Virus record (IMG/VR): IMGVR_UViG_3300033146_001954
Location: 1 to 25,150 of that record
Strand: one strand, 5' to 3'
DNA from: a virus
DNA: 25,150 bases
Positions within the stretch are counted from its first letter, which is position 1; the number at the start of each line of letters is the position of its first letter. The notes below the pieces were generated by a model that had not been told where the DNA came from, ran no database searches, and saw only the letters and a list, made by a program, of their open reading frames with translations. Position numbers and translations under genes: made by a program. Of this stretch, positions 7,364 to 16,196 are shown piece after piece.

Positions 7364-7885
7364 GTGGATTTTGACGATACTTGGGAATTGGAGGATGACG
7401 AGGAGTTCAGTCCTGTAACTACAGAAAAGCAGCAGCACGGACGGCCTAAGATTATAATTGATACAGAAGCTGTGTACGACGCTGTTGCTCAGGGAATGAA
7501 TAAGAAGGAAATGGCAGAAACCTTCGGAGTTTCTATCCCCACACTAAATAGCAGGATTGCTGAGATTCAGAAGAAGCAGGGGCTGTTGATGCAGTATCGT
7601 GCACTTCAGTCTTTACAGTTAACTGATATTCAGGCAAGGGTACTCGAGTGCATAACAGACGAGAAGATTCAGGAAGCACCTCTACGGGACTTGGTATTTG
7701 CGTACAAGATATTGAAGGACAAAGAACTGGTAGTCGATGGAAAGCCAAACGAAATAAAAGGGCTGGTTGGGTATCTCATCCAGTTGGAAAAAGAAGAGGC
7801 TGCCGCCGCCGACCCAGTTGAATTGGATATAACACCTGAAGACCATCAATATACAGAAGATGGTGAGAAGTTGCCTGACTTATGA
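7364..7885 (+). CDS. HTH protein, likely small terminase subunit
   Basis: A 173-residue protein with a GTG start at 7364, preceded by a G-run (7353-7357) and two bases after the previous stop. A helix-turn-helix is seen around residues 45-70 (GMNKKEMAETFGVSIPTLNS), preceded by a GRPK basic patch at 26-29, with an acidic N-terminus. The C-terminal half is helical (LRDLVFAYKILKDKELVVDG), a pattern often seen in TerS-like proteins. It lies three genes before TerL. I infer it recognises the packaging site. A transcription factor is the alternative. Confidence 0.65.
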   Translation: MDFDDTWELEDDEEFSPVTTEKQQHGRPKIIIDTEAVYDAVAQGMNKKEMAETFGVSIPTLNSRIAEIQKKQGLLMQYRALQSLQLTDIQARVLECITDEKIQEAPLRDLVFAYKILKDKELVVDGKPNEIKGLVGYLIQLEKEEAAAADPVELDITPEDHQYTEDGEKLPDL

Positions 7886-9867
7886 AATTAACAGATATTG
7901 ATAGTGTACTGCGAAAGAATAAGATAAAACCTCGCGGTAAATTAGCTAGCATATCTGAAAGTTTGTATGATGCTGCTAAGGAGCTGTCGTACTATGACCC
8001 AGTACGTAGAAATACTGACCTAGCTACAGGTCCAGTTCCTATGAAAAAGATACCTACTGCAGCTGGTAAAGTTGCTCGGGTAGTTAAGAAGAATTTTATT
8101 GCGCCAGTTATGGATGCGTACCAGACAATGAATAAGGTAAATACTGGGCAACCGTACAGTATGGGTGAAGCACAGAACTTTGCCGGTGTTGGACTGTTGG
8201 CATCTATGCTTGGTGGGCCGAAAGGTGGATTTGACCCAAGTGAGACAGCAGTGATTAGGCAACCTCCTATTGTGACTAAGGCAATCAGGAAAATACTGAA
8301 AGATGAATACAAGGCACGTGGGCCAGTTGACCAAACTAATCCTATTGATATACTGCTTCGTAGGACGGTATTTAGAGGCGAACTGCATGGAAGGTGGCCG
8401 AAGGTAGTTGAAAATAAAGCTATGGCGCCAAACTTTGGGCACAAATGGCGCACAGCTAGTAACATTGGTGAACCAGTTGGTGTATCATCTACGTTTTCGC
8501 CAGAGGTAGCTGTAAACTCATTTTCTAATAGTGCTGAGATGTCAAGAGCTGTTCCGCTATTTGGGGATAAACCTGAAAATGTAATACTTAATATGCTAGA
8601 CGCAAAGCATAGAGGCATTGTTAAAGGTAGTTATATTACAGCTGTTAATAAGTATCTTGACGAGGCACCTGATGATATTATACTAAAGCTTGCTGGGTCT
8701 AAGAAGCCATGGGAACTATTTAGTCTGGATAAGTTTAATGACCATCTTACTACTGATTTAGAGGAAAAGGGATATAAGGGAATTCTTTATCACCCAGATC
8801 GGTATGGCGAGCAAGAACTTAAAATGTTCAATCCAGCAGACCTTTTACACCTAGATATGCGTAAGCTTGGTGATAAGGCAGTAGATAGATATATAGGAGA
8901 TGTAGTAGAAGCAAAAACTAATCGTGATATAGCATATCAGGACTATTTGAGCACTACTCAGCAAGAGACGTCACTTAGAGATAGTATATACTCTAAAATT
9001 GATACTACAGGCGTTATTCGTAAGCATCCAAAAGTTCAAGATGTTATACGAAAGGAACTTGAGTCGCTACCAAAAGATATTCGTGAGTCTGTTACTGACA
9101 TAGCAGTATTTCCACTAGCAAAACTTGTCTATAATCAGGCAAGTAAACCTGGAAGTACTACATTGAACGACATATACTCAGAGATTATGCGATTGCCATA
9201 CGATACACTACTTGATGCTGCACCGCAACTTGCCGATATTGCAATTAGGCATAATACTGCATTTTCTAATAAGCAAAAAGATATTGCCTTGGAAATGGCT
9301 AGTATGCATCGTGATAACCCAAGTGTAATGTTATCTAAAATCTTAAAGTATACTGATTTTGCTTCGCAGAAACGTAGTAGTATGGGCATGGAGTTACTTC
9401 GAGACGCAGATGAGTTACCGCCGGCAGCTGTTGATGATATTATGCGAGTGGTTACGAATAAACTTGGTGATAATACTGTATATACACCACTCGGTGCTAT
9501 GAATAGCAGTAATGCTGAGACAATTAAAAGCATTTTTAAGTCTGTTGCTACATCGGATAAACTATCCGACGATGCTATACAGTATTTGTCGGAGTTAAAT
9601 TCTGCAATACCTGGATTTGTAGACACTGTATATCCAAAGAATCGAATAGCAACACTTGTTGGTAGAAAGTACGCAAATGCAGTATTTCCACTTAAAGCTG
9701 GAACAACATTTGACGACATAGTTAAAAGCGGTGCGCTAATTAAAAAGTATCCTAACGGTTCATTTGCTATAAATATACCGTACTATCGGTATCTTAGGAA
9801 TGTAATGCCAGAACGTGCTCATGCGGTATGGCGGTTACTTAAAGAGCAAAATCAACAGATTAAGTAG
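7882..9867 (+). CDS. Large virion-associated protein with ADP-ribosyltransferase-like segment
   Basis: A 661-residue protein starting at ATG 7882 in an ATGA junction. Residues about 158-325 show the order expected of an R-S-E ADP-ribosyltransferase, as in the ART found in phage polyvalent proteins. There is TVFRGE with Arg165, then GVSSTFSPEVAVNSFSN with Ser203-Thr204-Phe205, then GYKGILYHPDRYGEQELKMF with Glu310-x-Glu312. ARTs move ADP-ribose from NAD+ to protein targets. The N-terminus is basic, and the last 330 residues look helical and resemble nothing I know. Encoded between the putative TerS and TerL, it may be packaged and injected. The ART call rests on motifs alone; a structural or internal virion protein remains possible. 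Confidence 0.55.
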   Translation: MKLTDIDSVLRKNKIKPRGKLASISESLYDAAKELSYYDPVRRNTDLATGPVPMKKIPTAAGKVARVVKKNFIAPVMDAYQTMNKVNTGQPYSMGEAQNFAGVGLLASMLGGPKGGFDPSETAVIRQPPIVTKAIRKILKDEYKARGPVDQTNPIDILLRRTVFRGELHGRWPKVVENKAMAPNFGHKWRTASNIGEPVGVSSTFSPEVAVNSFSNSAEMSRAVPLFGDKPENVILNMLDAKHRGIVKGSYITAVNKYLDEAPDDIILKLAGSKKPWELFSLDKFNDHLTTDLEEKGYKGILYHPDRYGEQELKMFNPADLLHLDMRKLGDKAVDRYIGDVVEAKTNRDIAYQDYLSTTQQETSLRDSIYSKIDTTGVIRKHPKVQDVIRKELESLPKDIRESVTDIAVFPLAKLVYNQASKPGSTTLNDIYSEIMRLPYDTLLDAAPQLADIAIRHNTAFSNKQKDIALEMASMHRDNPSVMLSKILKYTDFASQKRSSMGMELLRDADELPPAAVDDIMRVVTNKLGDNTVYTPLGAMNSSNAETIKSIFKSVATSDKLSDDAIQYLSELNSAIPGFVDTVYPKNRIATLVGRKYANAVFPLKAGTTFDDIVKSGALIKKYPNGSFAINIPYYRYLRNVMPERAHAVWRLLKEQNQQIK

Positions 9868-9875
9868 GAGTGCAT

Positions 9876-10061
9876 ATGACTTTACTCGAACGTGCCTTGG
9901 CTATGCTTGGCAAAAACAAGAAGAACAAAAAGACTGGTGTTGCTGATGCAAAGAAGGCTATGGCTACCAGGCGTAATCGTGTAGATGATGCTGTTGCGCG
10001 TGCACTTGGTAAGAAGTCTAAAAAGAAGAAAACCAAGCTTGCTACGCCGCCGTCTAAGTAA
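9876..10061 (+). CDS. Tiny Lys-rich basic protein
   Basis: A 61-residue protein. The start is ATG 9876, with TAGGAG at 9865-9870 placed 5 nt upstream; the GTG at 9870 lies inside that site. About 20 of 61 residues are Lys or Arg against roughly 4 acidic ones, in clusters such as GKNKKNKK and GKKSKKKKTK. An amphipathic helix (VDDAVARALG) separates the clusters. The composition suggests binding to DNA, RNA or the negatively charged membrane. It sits between the ART-like gene and TerL and its stop overlaps the TerL start. A packaging cofactor or internal virion protein is a guess. Confidence 0.65.
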   Translation: MTLLERALAMLGKNKKNKKTGVADAKKAMATRRNRVDDAVARALGKKSKKKKTKLATPPSK

Positions 10062-11485
10062 TGAATGACTACATAAAGTCTAAAATTAAAGCCTGGCAAG
10101 CCTCACCACTCTTGTTCGTGCATGAGGGTATCCAGGTTGAACCAAGTTCTCAGCAAGCTGAGGCACTGGTTAAATTTGCTAAGACCAAGCGCATGACTAT
10201 CAGGTCAGGCCATGGTACTGGTAAAGACGCCTGTGCTTCGTGGATAATCATCTGGTTCTTGGTTACTAGACTTTACGCCAAAGTTGTTTGTACTGCGCCA
10301 ACGGCAAGGCAGTTGTCTGACGTACTGTGGTCAGAGTTGTCTAAGTGGATGCGTAAAAGTATTGTTGCTGACGAGTTTGTTATCCAGAAAGATAAGATTT
10401 ATCATAAGCATGCACCAAAAGAGTGGTGGTGTCGTGCAGTATCTGTATCAGCAAGAGCATCTAAAGATGAACAAGCTGAGACACTAGCTGGATTTCACGG
10501 CGACCATATGCTGATTGTAGTTGATGAAGCATCTGGTGTTAATGACCCAGTATATATTCCTCTTGAAGGTGCTATGACTCAGGAGGATAATAAGTGTCTG
10601 CTCATTGGCAATATGACCAAGAACTCTGGATACTTCTACGATTCGCATTTTCATAGTGAATTAAAGAAGAGCTGGACTCGCCTGCACTGGGATTCGCGTG
10701 AGTCCAGTAATGTATCCAAGGAAATGGTACAGTACTTCATTGACAAGTATGGCGAGGATTCCAGTGTATTTGCAGTTCGTGTTGCTGGTAATCCGCCACA
10801 CGCAGATGATGATTGCCTCATCCCACTTTCCTGGAGTATGCAGTGTGTTGATAATGACATAGGTGTTCCAGAGGACGAACCACTGTACTTTGGTGTAGAT
10901 GTTGCTCGGTATGGTAGTGATGACAGCGTTATCCTACCACGCCGCGGTAACTGGATATATGAATGGAAGACTATCCATCACATGAATACTATTTCACTTG
11001 GCGGAGAGATAGTGATGATGGGTACTGACATGGAAGCCGAAGGAATCGCTATTGATGAAATAGGTGTTGGTGCTGGAGTAACTGACTGGTTATATAAGCA
11101 TGGAGCAATTCCAACCTTTGGCATTAATGTAGCATGTTCCTCAAGTGATATAACTAAGTACCATAAACTTCGTGATGAACTGTGGGTACGTGTTAAAGAA
11201 AAATGTATGAAGGGTCTGTATAGATTCCCAAGTGGAAAACTTGGTGACCTACTCTGTAATGAACTTGCATCAGTTGGCTACGACTTTAATACCTACGGTG
11301 GAATTGTAGTTGATAGTAAAAAATTACTGAAAAGTAAAGGCAAGGAATCACCGAATGTTGCAGATGCGCTTTGCTTAAGTGAATACTTTCAGAATGTAGC
11401 AACGCAAGTTTTTCCGAAGAATAAGAATAGGCGAGTTAATCCTGCAGCTCGTCAACCAAACCCATACGCTTGGATGGTGGCATGA
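10061..11485 (+). CDS. terL: Terminase large subunit
   Basis: A 474-residue packaging motor and nuclease that pumps DNA into the prohead through the portal and cuts the concatemer. ATPase motifs are present: adenine-binding PSSQQAEAL (28-36), Walker A RSGHGTGK (48-55) and Walker B LIVVDE (151-156) with catalytic Glu156. A coupling-type IGNMTK follows at 182-187. The C-terminal RNase H-like nuclease has the expected acidic residues: FGVDVARYG (Asp280), IAIDEIGVG (Asp332) and PNVADAL (Asp435). Length is normal for the family. The start ATG 10061 overlaps the previous stop by one base, and the end overlaps the portal start by ATGA. Confidence 0.92.
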   Translation: MNDYIKSKIKAWQASPLLFVHEGIQVEPSSQQAEALVKFAKTKRMTIRSGHGTGKDACASWIIIWFLVTRLYAKVVCTAPTARQLSDVLWSELSKWMRKSIVADEFVIQKDKIYHKHAPKEWWCRAVSVSARASKDEQAETLAGFHGDHMLIVVDEASGVNDPVYIPLEGAMTQEDNKCLLIGNMTKNSGYFYDSHFHSELKKSWTRLHWDSRESSNVSKEMVQYFIDKYGEDSSVFAVRVAGNPPHADDDCLIPLSWSMQCVDNDIGVPEDEPLYFGVDVARYGSDDSVILPRRGNWIYEWKTIHHMNTISLGGEIVMMGTDMEAEGIAIDEIGVGAGVTDWLYKHGAIPTFGINVACSSSDITKYHKLRDELWVRVKEKCMKGLYRFPSGKLGDLLCNELASVGYDFNTYGGIVVDSKKLLKSKGKESPNVADALCLSEYFQNVATQVFPKNKNRRVNPAARQPNPYAWMVA

Positions 11486-13272
11486 AGATAAAAATTGAGA
11501 AAGCACTTGAGTGGCTAGGTGAATGCGAGAACAGCACTCCAGAGACACAGTGGAGAAAAGTGTCTAAGGAAGACTATCGGTTCTATGCTGGCAAACAGGA
11601 TACTGCAGTAGTTGTTGCAACATTACAGGAGCAGCAGCGTCCTAACAGTACATTTAACCAGGTAAAACCGAAGATTGATATGCTGATTGGTATTGCTGCT
11701 CAGTCGCGTAGTGATGGAAAGGTGTTAAATGTTGGTGCTGAAGATGCTCCGATAGCTGAGGTTCTAGATGGAACACTTAGGCATTTTCGTCGTGAGATGC
11801 GGATGAAGCAAAAGGAACAAGCTTGTTTCATGCATACAGTTAAGTCGGGCCGGTCAATGCTGTATTTCTGGATTGATAAAAGTAATCCGTTCAAGCCGGT
11901 GCCTACTGCAAAAAGGATTCCAGGATTTCAGTTCGGTGTTGACCCAGAATCTATTGAACTGGATATGAGTGATGCAAGATACTTTTACGTAGATAAGTGG
12001 GTTGATGAAGATGAGTATAGAGACTTATTCCCGAATTTGGATACTGGGTCAATCTCATCTGTCAGTGACCGCTATGACGATGCACCTGAATTTTTCAATG
12101 AGTCTGCCAATAAGTATCGACTTGTTGAGATGTGGTACAAGACAAAGGAAAAGGTAGTGTGGTTTAAGAATCCACTTAGCGGTAAGGCGGAGTGGCTATT
12201 TCCACGCGAATTTGCTGACTTTCGGTTGACACTAATGAAGGGTGTTAAGTTGGCAAATGGACAGCAGTACAAACTTGCTGACCCGCGACAATTACCTGGA
12301 ATTGGCACAAGAAAGGATGTATACCGCTATATAATTTTCAGCGGTGACCATATTATTGAGGAAGGTCAGTCTCCTTATAAGTATGAAGGATTTCCTGCAA
12401 TACTGTATGGGGCATACAAGGATGACGATACAAATGCTTGGTTTGGCGCAATTACTATGTCAAAAGACCCACAGCGAGCATTGAATACTATTCGGCGTCA
12501 GCTTGTACATCTGTTGCAGACATTGCCGAAGGGAATACTGGCACACGAATCTGGAGCTGTTGTAAACATCGAAGATTATGAAGCTAGGGGAAGTGAACCT
12601 AACTTCCATCTCGAATTAATGCCTGGAAAATTTGAGAAGTATAGATTCGAAACACAGCCTGGAATTTCTCCGCTATACGGTCAGCTGGATATGACATTTG
12701 ACCAGGCTATTAAGGACACATCTGGAATCCAAAATGAGTTAATGGGAATCCAGCAGTCCTCTCGTGAACCTGGGGTTTCAGTACAATTACGGCAGCAGTC
12801 AGGACTTACCGTTCTGTATATGCTGTATGACAACTACCAGGATTCAAGGATTCGTGGGAATAAGTTGTTGTTATCACTTATTCAGCAGTACGTCACCTAT
12901 CAAACTGTTATTAGGATTGAAGGTGAAAAGGGTATGGAACTACTGAAAATTAATAGTCAGCTCAACCCGCAATCCGAAGGATTTAACGATATAAGTACTG
13001 GTGAGTATGACATTGTTGTTGACGAAGTTGATGAGTCACCGACTGGGCGTATGATGATAGCCAGGATGCTTACAGAGTTGAATACAAATAATCCTGGTAT
13101 GATACCACCTGATATTATCCTTGAGTATGCAAATGCTCCGTTTACGGTTAAACAGCGTGTTAAGGCAACTTGGGAAGCCATGATGGCTGCTGAAGAAGCC
13201 AGGAAAAATGCTGAGACTGGTGCAAAGGTCAGTTCGGCGGAAAATAAATCTCAGAAAGGAGAAGGGAAATGA
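11482..13272 (+). CDS. Portal protein, P22-like podoviral type
   Basis: A 596-residue head-vertex protein that forms the ring through which DNA enters and leaves. The start is ATG 11482, in an ATGA overlap with terL; the in-frame TTG four codons earlier lies within the GGATGGTGG ribosome binding region. Supporting features are an early RPNSTFNQVKPKIDMLIGI segment (about 50-70), a central block with SKDPQRALNTIRRQL and QLDMTFDQAIKDTSGIQNEL, and QQSSREPGVSVQLRQQSG near residue 430. These match the style of P22-like portals. The Ala/Glu-rich C-terminus is helical, as in portal barrels. Its place directly after terL and before the scaffold supports the call. Confidence 0.85.
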   Translation: MKIKIEKALEWLGECENSTPETQWRKVSKEDYRFYAGKQDTAVVVATLQEQQRPNSTFNQVKPKIDMLIGIAAQSRSDGKVLNVGAEDAPIAEVLDGTLRHFRREMRMKQKEQACFMHTVKSGRSMLYFWIDKSNPFKPVPTAKRIPGFQFGVDPESIELDMSDARYFYVDKWVDEDEYRDLFPNLDTGSISSVSDRYDDAPEFFNESANKYRLVEMWYKTKEKVVWFKNPLSGKAEWLFPREFADFRLTLMKGVKLANGQQYKLADPRQLPGIGTRKDVYRYIIFSGDHIIEEGQSPYKYEGFPAILYGAYKDDDTNAWFGAITMSKDPQRALNTIRRQLVHLLQTLPKGILAHESGAVVNIEDYEARGSEPNFHLELMPGKFEKYRFETQPGISPLYGQLDMTFDQAIKDTSGIQNELMGIQQSSREPGVSVQLRQQSGLTVLYMLYDNYQDSRIRGNKLLLSLIQQYVTYQTVIRIEGEKGMELLKINSQLNPQSEGFNDISTGEYDIVVDEVDESPTGRMMIARMLTELNTNNPGMIPPDIILEYANAPFTVKQRVKATWEAMMAAEEARKNAETGAKVSSAENKSQKGEGK

Positions 13273-14183
13273 CAGTAGAAGACGTTTTGAAAGACCTGGA
13301 GGAGAACAATGATGGGAGTGGAGATGACAGCGGTAGCAGTTCTGATGATTCAGGTAATGATTCTGGCGATGCTGATAAGGGGAAAGATACCGACAAGGGT
13401 GACGGAACTGATTCTGGTGATGATGGTTCTGATGGCGCTGGTGATGACGGTGATACTGGTAAGAAGTCAGATTCTGACGATGATGACACTGACGACCCGA
13501 TAGAGCAGCTGAAGCAGACCCAGGATGAATTGCGGCAGATGCTTAGAATTTCCCGCCGTGAAAATGCTGCAATGAAAGCCAAGCTTGACCGATTTACTAA
13601 CAAGCAGCAGAAGAATAAGAATTCTGACGAGTTTGACGATGATGATTCTGATGACGACTCAGACAAAGGTGATGGTGGTGAACTGTCACGCATTGAGCAG
13701 TTGCAACAGCAGCTGCAGCAGATTCATGACGTCAAAGGTGCAAGTTTTGAGTTGCTTGCTGAGCAAATGGCTGAGACTCAGAAGTACGCTGACGTGGCTG
13801 AGGTGTGCTCACGGCAGAATATGGATGATATTCTCGAAGCTGCTGCTACGGCACTGCATGAGCAGACTGGCGCCGATTTTAATGAGCTTATTCTCGAGCT
13901 TGAGACAAACATCTGGAATAGGCCGAATCCGTACAAGTACCTGTACAGTCTCGTGAAGGAACATCATCCAAAATACCAGAAGGCTGACGCTACCAAAGAC
14001 ACTGACAAAGATGATGATGTCACCGGTAAGAAGTCGGCGTCTAGTATTCAGGACATGGGCGGTGCAGGAACTAAAGGCGGAGGCGGCTGGACTGCAGAGA
14101 AGATTGACGCAATGCCTGAGGATGAGTTGCACAAAGTTCCGGAAGATGTTTACGACAAATATCTTGCGGGTGAACTGGATTAA
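13269..14183 (+). CDS. Acidic scaffold-like capsid assembly protein
   Basis: A 304-residue protein starting at ATG 13269 in an ATGA overlap, with AGAAAGGAGAAGGG just before. Residues 14-76 are nearly all Asp, Ser, Gly, Thr and Lys, and a second Asp run lies at 119-136. Predicted coiled coils follow at 77-112 (IEQLKQTQDELRQML) and 139-153 (RIEQLQQQLQQIHD). The C-terminus (GGGGWTAEKIDAMPEDELHK) looks like a small helical capsid-contact region. Position between portal and major capsid protein, coiled coil and extreme acidity all fit a scaffolding protein. No protease signature is seen. The family is not named with certainty. Confidence 0.75.
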   Translation: MTVEDVLKDLEENNDGSGDDSGSSSDDSGNDSGDADKGKDTDKGDGTDSGDDGSDGAGDDGDTGKKSDSDDDDTDDPIEQLKQTQDELRQMLRISRRENAAMKAKLDRFTNKQQKNKNSDEFDDDDSDDDSDKGDGGELSRIEQLQQQLQQIHDVKGASFELLAEQMAETQKYADVAEVCSRQNMDDILEAAATALHEQTGADFNELILELETNIWNRPNPYKYLYSLVKEHHPKYQKADATKDTDKDDDVTGKKSASSIQDMGGAGTKGGGGWTAEKIDAMPEDELHKVPEDVYDKYLAGELD

Positions 14184-14198
14184 TTTTTAGGAGGATGT

Positions 14199-15230
14199 AT
14201 GGCTAAAACGAGATTTCTTACAAATGACCCGTTGACTCGGAAACGGTGGGCGAAAGACCTGTTCAGGTATATTCTGCCTAACGTTGAGTTCAACGAGCTT
14301 ACCGGCAAGGGTTCAGATGCAATCGTTGAGATGAAAACTGACCTCGGTAAGGGCGAGGGTGACCAGATTACCTTTGGTATCCGGCTGCCGCTCAAAGGCC
14401 AGGGTATTGTCGGTGACAAGACTGTCGAAGGCAACGAAGAGAAACTGCAGTTTCGTAACTTCAAAATGACTATCGAAGAGCTGAACCACGCCGTCGATAC
14501 TGGCGGTAAAATGGACCAGCAGCGTATTCCGTATGACCTGATGAAGGAAGGTAAGATTGGCCTCCAGGAATGGTGGGTTGACTTGCTTTCTAACTACGTC
14601 ATCAACATGCTGGCTGGTAACAGCAAATTTCGGATTGCTGGTGAAGTGTTTGCCCAGGCTATCGACGAACCGGACACTGACCATCACATTGTCATCAACA
14701 ACAAAGCTGAAACTGCCATTACCTCAGCCGACACGATTGACTTGACCTACCTGGACAAGTTGAAACAGCGTGCTGAGAACCCGACCAACGGCGCCTTCAA
14801 GTTGCGTCCCCTGGTCAAAGGCGGAAAGAAGTACTTCCGTGTTTACCTGCACAACTATGTATTCGATGCTCTTCGGCAGAATACCAACGTTGGTCAGTGG
14901 GGTGACCTGCTCCGTGCTGCCAACAAACTGCAGATGCAGAATGTCGAAATCGAGTACAACGGTATGCTGATTGCCAAGACCGAGCGTCTTCCGCAAGTTC
15001 AGACCAATGTGTACCGCTGTGTACTGCTCGGCAAGCAGGCTGGCGTATGGGCATGGGGCGGTGCTGGTGAGAGCAAATCCAGTACGATGTCTTTTGTTCC
15101 TTACGAAAAAGATGCCAAGCGTTTTGTCATGATTCGAGGCGGCGGCATCTTCGGCTGCACCAAACCTCGGTTCGAAGACAAAGACTACGGTGTTATCACT
15201 GGGGCTACCTGGGGCGAAGCTATTAGCTAG
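14199..15230 (+). CDS. Major capsid protein, N4-gp56/DUF4043 type
   Basis: A 343-residue HK97-fold-type shell subunit. The segment GDQITFGIRLPLKGQGIVGD, continuing VEGNEEKLQFRNFKMTIEEL (about residues 54-95), is the hallmark of the N4-gp56 family major capsid proteins. Later regions (YLDKLKQRAENP, KYFRVYLHNYVFDALRQ, EIEYNGMLIAKTERLPQ) follow the family order. TAGGAGG at 14188-14194 lies 4 nt from ATG 14199. Codons end in G or C far more often than in the fibre genes, as expected for the most highly translated virion gene. It follows the scaffold gene directly. Confidence 0.9.
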   Translation: MAKTRFLTNDPLTRKRWAKDLFRYILPNVEFNELTGKGSDAIVEMKTDLGKGEGDQITFGIRLPLKGQGIVGDKTVEGNEEKLQFRNFKMTIEELNHAVDTGGKMDQQRIPYDLMKEGKIGLQEWWVDLLSNYVINMLAGNSKFRIAGEVFAQAIDEPDTDHHIVINNKAETAITSADTIDLTYLDKLKQRAENPTNGAFKLRPLVKGGKKYFRVYLHNYVFDALRQNTNVGQWGDLLRAANKLQMQNVEIEYNGMLIAKTERLPQVQTNVYRCVLLGKQAGVWAWGGAGESKSSTMSFVPYEKDAKRFVMIRGGGIFGCTKPRFEDKDYGVITGATWGEAIS

Positions 15231-15243
15231 GAAGGAGTAACAA

Positions 15244-15654
15244 ATGATTAGTTTTTTCAGTTATGCTTCTGCCGATAACCTCAGGTTGGCTCGCAGTAAG
15301 GTAATTGCAAGTCCTGACGATGGTACGTATGGGCTTATCCACATTCCCAGGTTTGCGTTTCTGTTAAATGCCTGGTGTCGGATTATGACTGCGTACAGTT
15401 CAAGTTCATCTGGTACAATCAATATCGGACTGTCCGGTAACGGTGTGGCAGACGATAATGATGCCATCTTTACCTCTACCGCACTTGACCCAGAAGCAGT
15501 CGGTTGGTCTAATATGACCGACTCTGGTGGTGCTGCCAAAGGTGGGTACTGGTTCGATGCCGGGTCAGGAGCTGTTACCGCTACGTTCTCTATCGGAGAT
15601 TCTTCGGCGAACTGCACAATCATGGTGTTTGCACTGTACAGCGTGCTGACTTAA
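15244..15654 (+). CDS. Putative capsid decoration protein 1
   Basis: A 136-residue protein with AAGGAG at 15232-15237 before ATG 15244, 13 bp after the capsid gene. It is rich in Ser, Gly and Ala with beta-strand alternation (SGTINIGLSGNGVADDNDA, then AVTATFSIGDSSANCTIMVF) and has no catalytic motif. Gene order and codon use similar to the capsid gene suggest a major virion component, most simply a cement or decoration protein. The next gene encodes another small beta-rich protein of similar style, possibly related by fold. Family not recognised; role inferred from position. Confidence 0.6.
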   Translation: MISFFSYASADNLRLARSKVIASPDDGTYGLIHIPRFAFLLNAWCRIMTAYSSSSSGTINIGLSGNGVADDNDAIFTSTALDPEAVGWSNMTDSGGAAKGGYWFDAGSGAVTATFSIGDSSANCTIMVFALYSVLT

Positions 15655-15686
15655 ACAATAACCCTTTGCCCGAATAGGAGTTTATT

Positions 15687-16196
15687 ATGGGTATGCTTGA
15701 CCTGCGTCGACTTGACGCTCGCACCAACGTACTTGAGAATCCTTTCTGGATTACGTCAGGTATGCTGACCCCTGCCGCTGATGACCAAGAGGCAGTATTC
15801 TTTTCATTCCCGGCTGCATATGGCGACAAGGTCTACCTTGTTCAGTCCGTGTGCTTTGAAACTGTAATCGCGTTTGCTGGTGGTACCCTTGCCCTCAAAA
15901 TTGGTACTGGGACTATTCCGCTGGAGTCGTCAGTTGACGGTGCTACCGTTACGCCGACTGATGATGACTTCTACTTTACCACCGCAGCCATTGCTGGAAT
16001 TGCATCTGTCGGAGTTTCATTTCCCACTGCCGGTGCGTTCGTTACAGCGCGTGGCGGTGGTCTTGACGGCAGTTGTGATATTGTCTGTGCGGATTCTTCA
16101 GTTCCTGTTGTCTATGCTTCCCTTACCAGTTCAGCGACAATTACCGCTGGGGCTGGCCGGTTGCACATGTTGCTGAGTCGTATTCCGGCACAGTAA
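15687..16196 (+). CDS. Putative capsid decoration protein 2
   Basis: A 169-residue beta-rich protein, with AGGAG (15676-15680) 6 nt before ATG 15687; a second in-frame ATG two codons later is less well placed. Strand-like segments include FAGGTLALKIGTGTIPLESS and ASLTSSATITAGAGRLHMLL. It uses G/C-ending codons like the capsid gene. A decoration or head-fibre role is inferred. Its last codons (CAG TAA) form part of the inverted 28-bp palindromic element that follows, so the element and the gene end are physically merged. Confidence 0.6.
   Translation: MGMLDLRRLDARTNVLENPFWITSGMLTPAADDQEAVFFSFPAAYGDKVYLVQSVCFETVIAFAGGTLALKIGTGTIPLESSVDGATVTPTDDDFYFTTAAIAGIASVGVSFPTAGAFVTARGGGLDGSCDIVCADSSVPVVYASLTSSATITAGAGRLHMLLSRIPAQ

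Noticed and set aside
7992-8618. Minus-strand 208-residue reading frame
   Set aside because: It lies fully opposite the 661-aa gene, lacks a convincing start signal and has the Ser/Thr/Phe-rich composition of an antisense shadow.
13229-13693. Minus-strand 154-residue Ser-rich reading frame
   Set aside because: It is the antisense of the Asp/Ser-rich scaffold tract, whose GAT/GAC codons read as Ser-rich sequence on the other strand.
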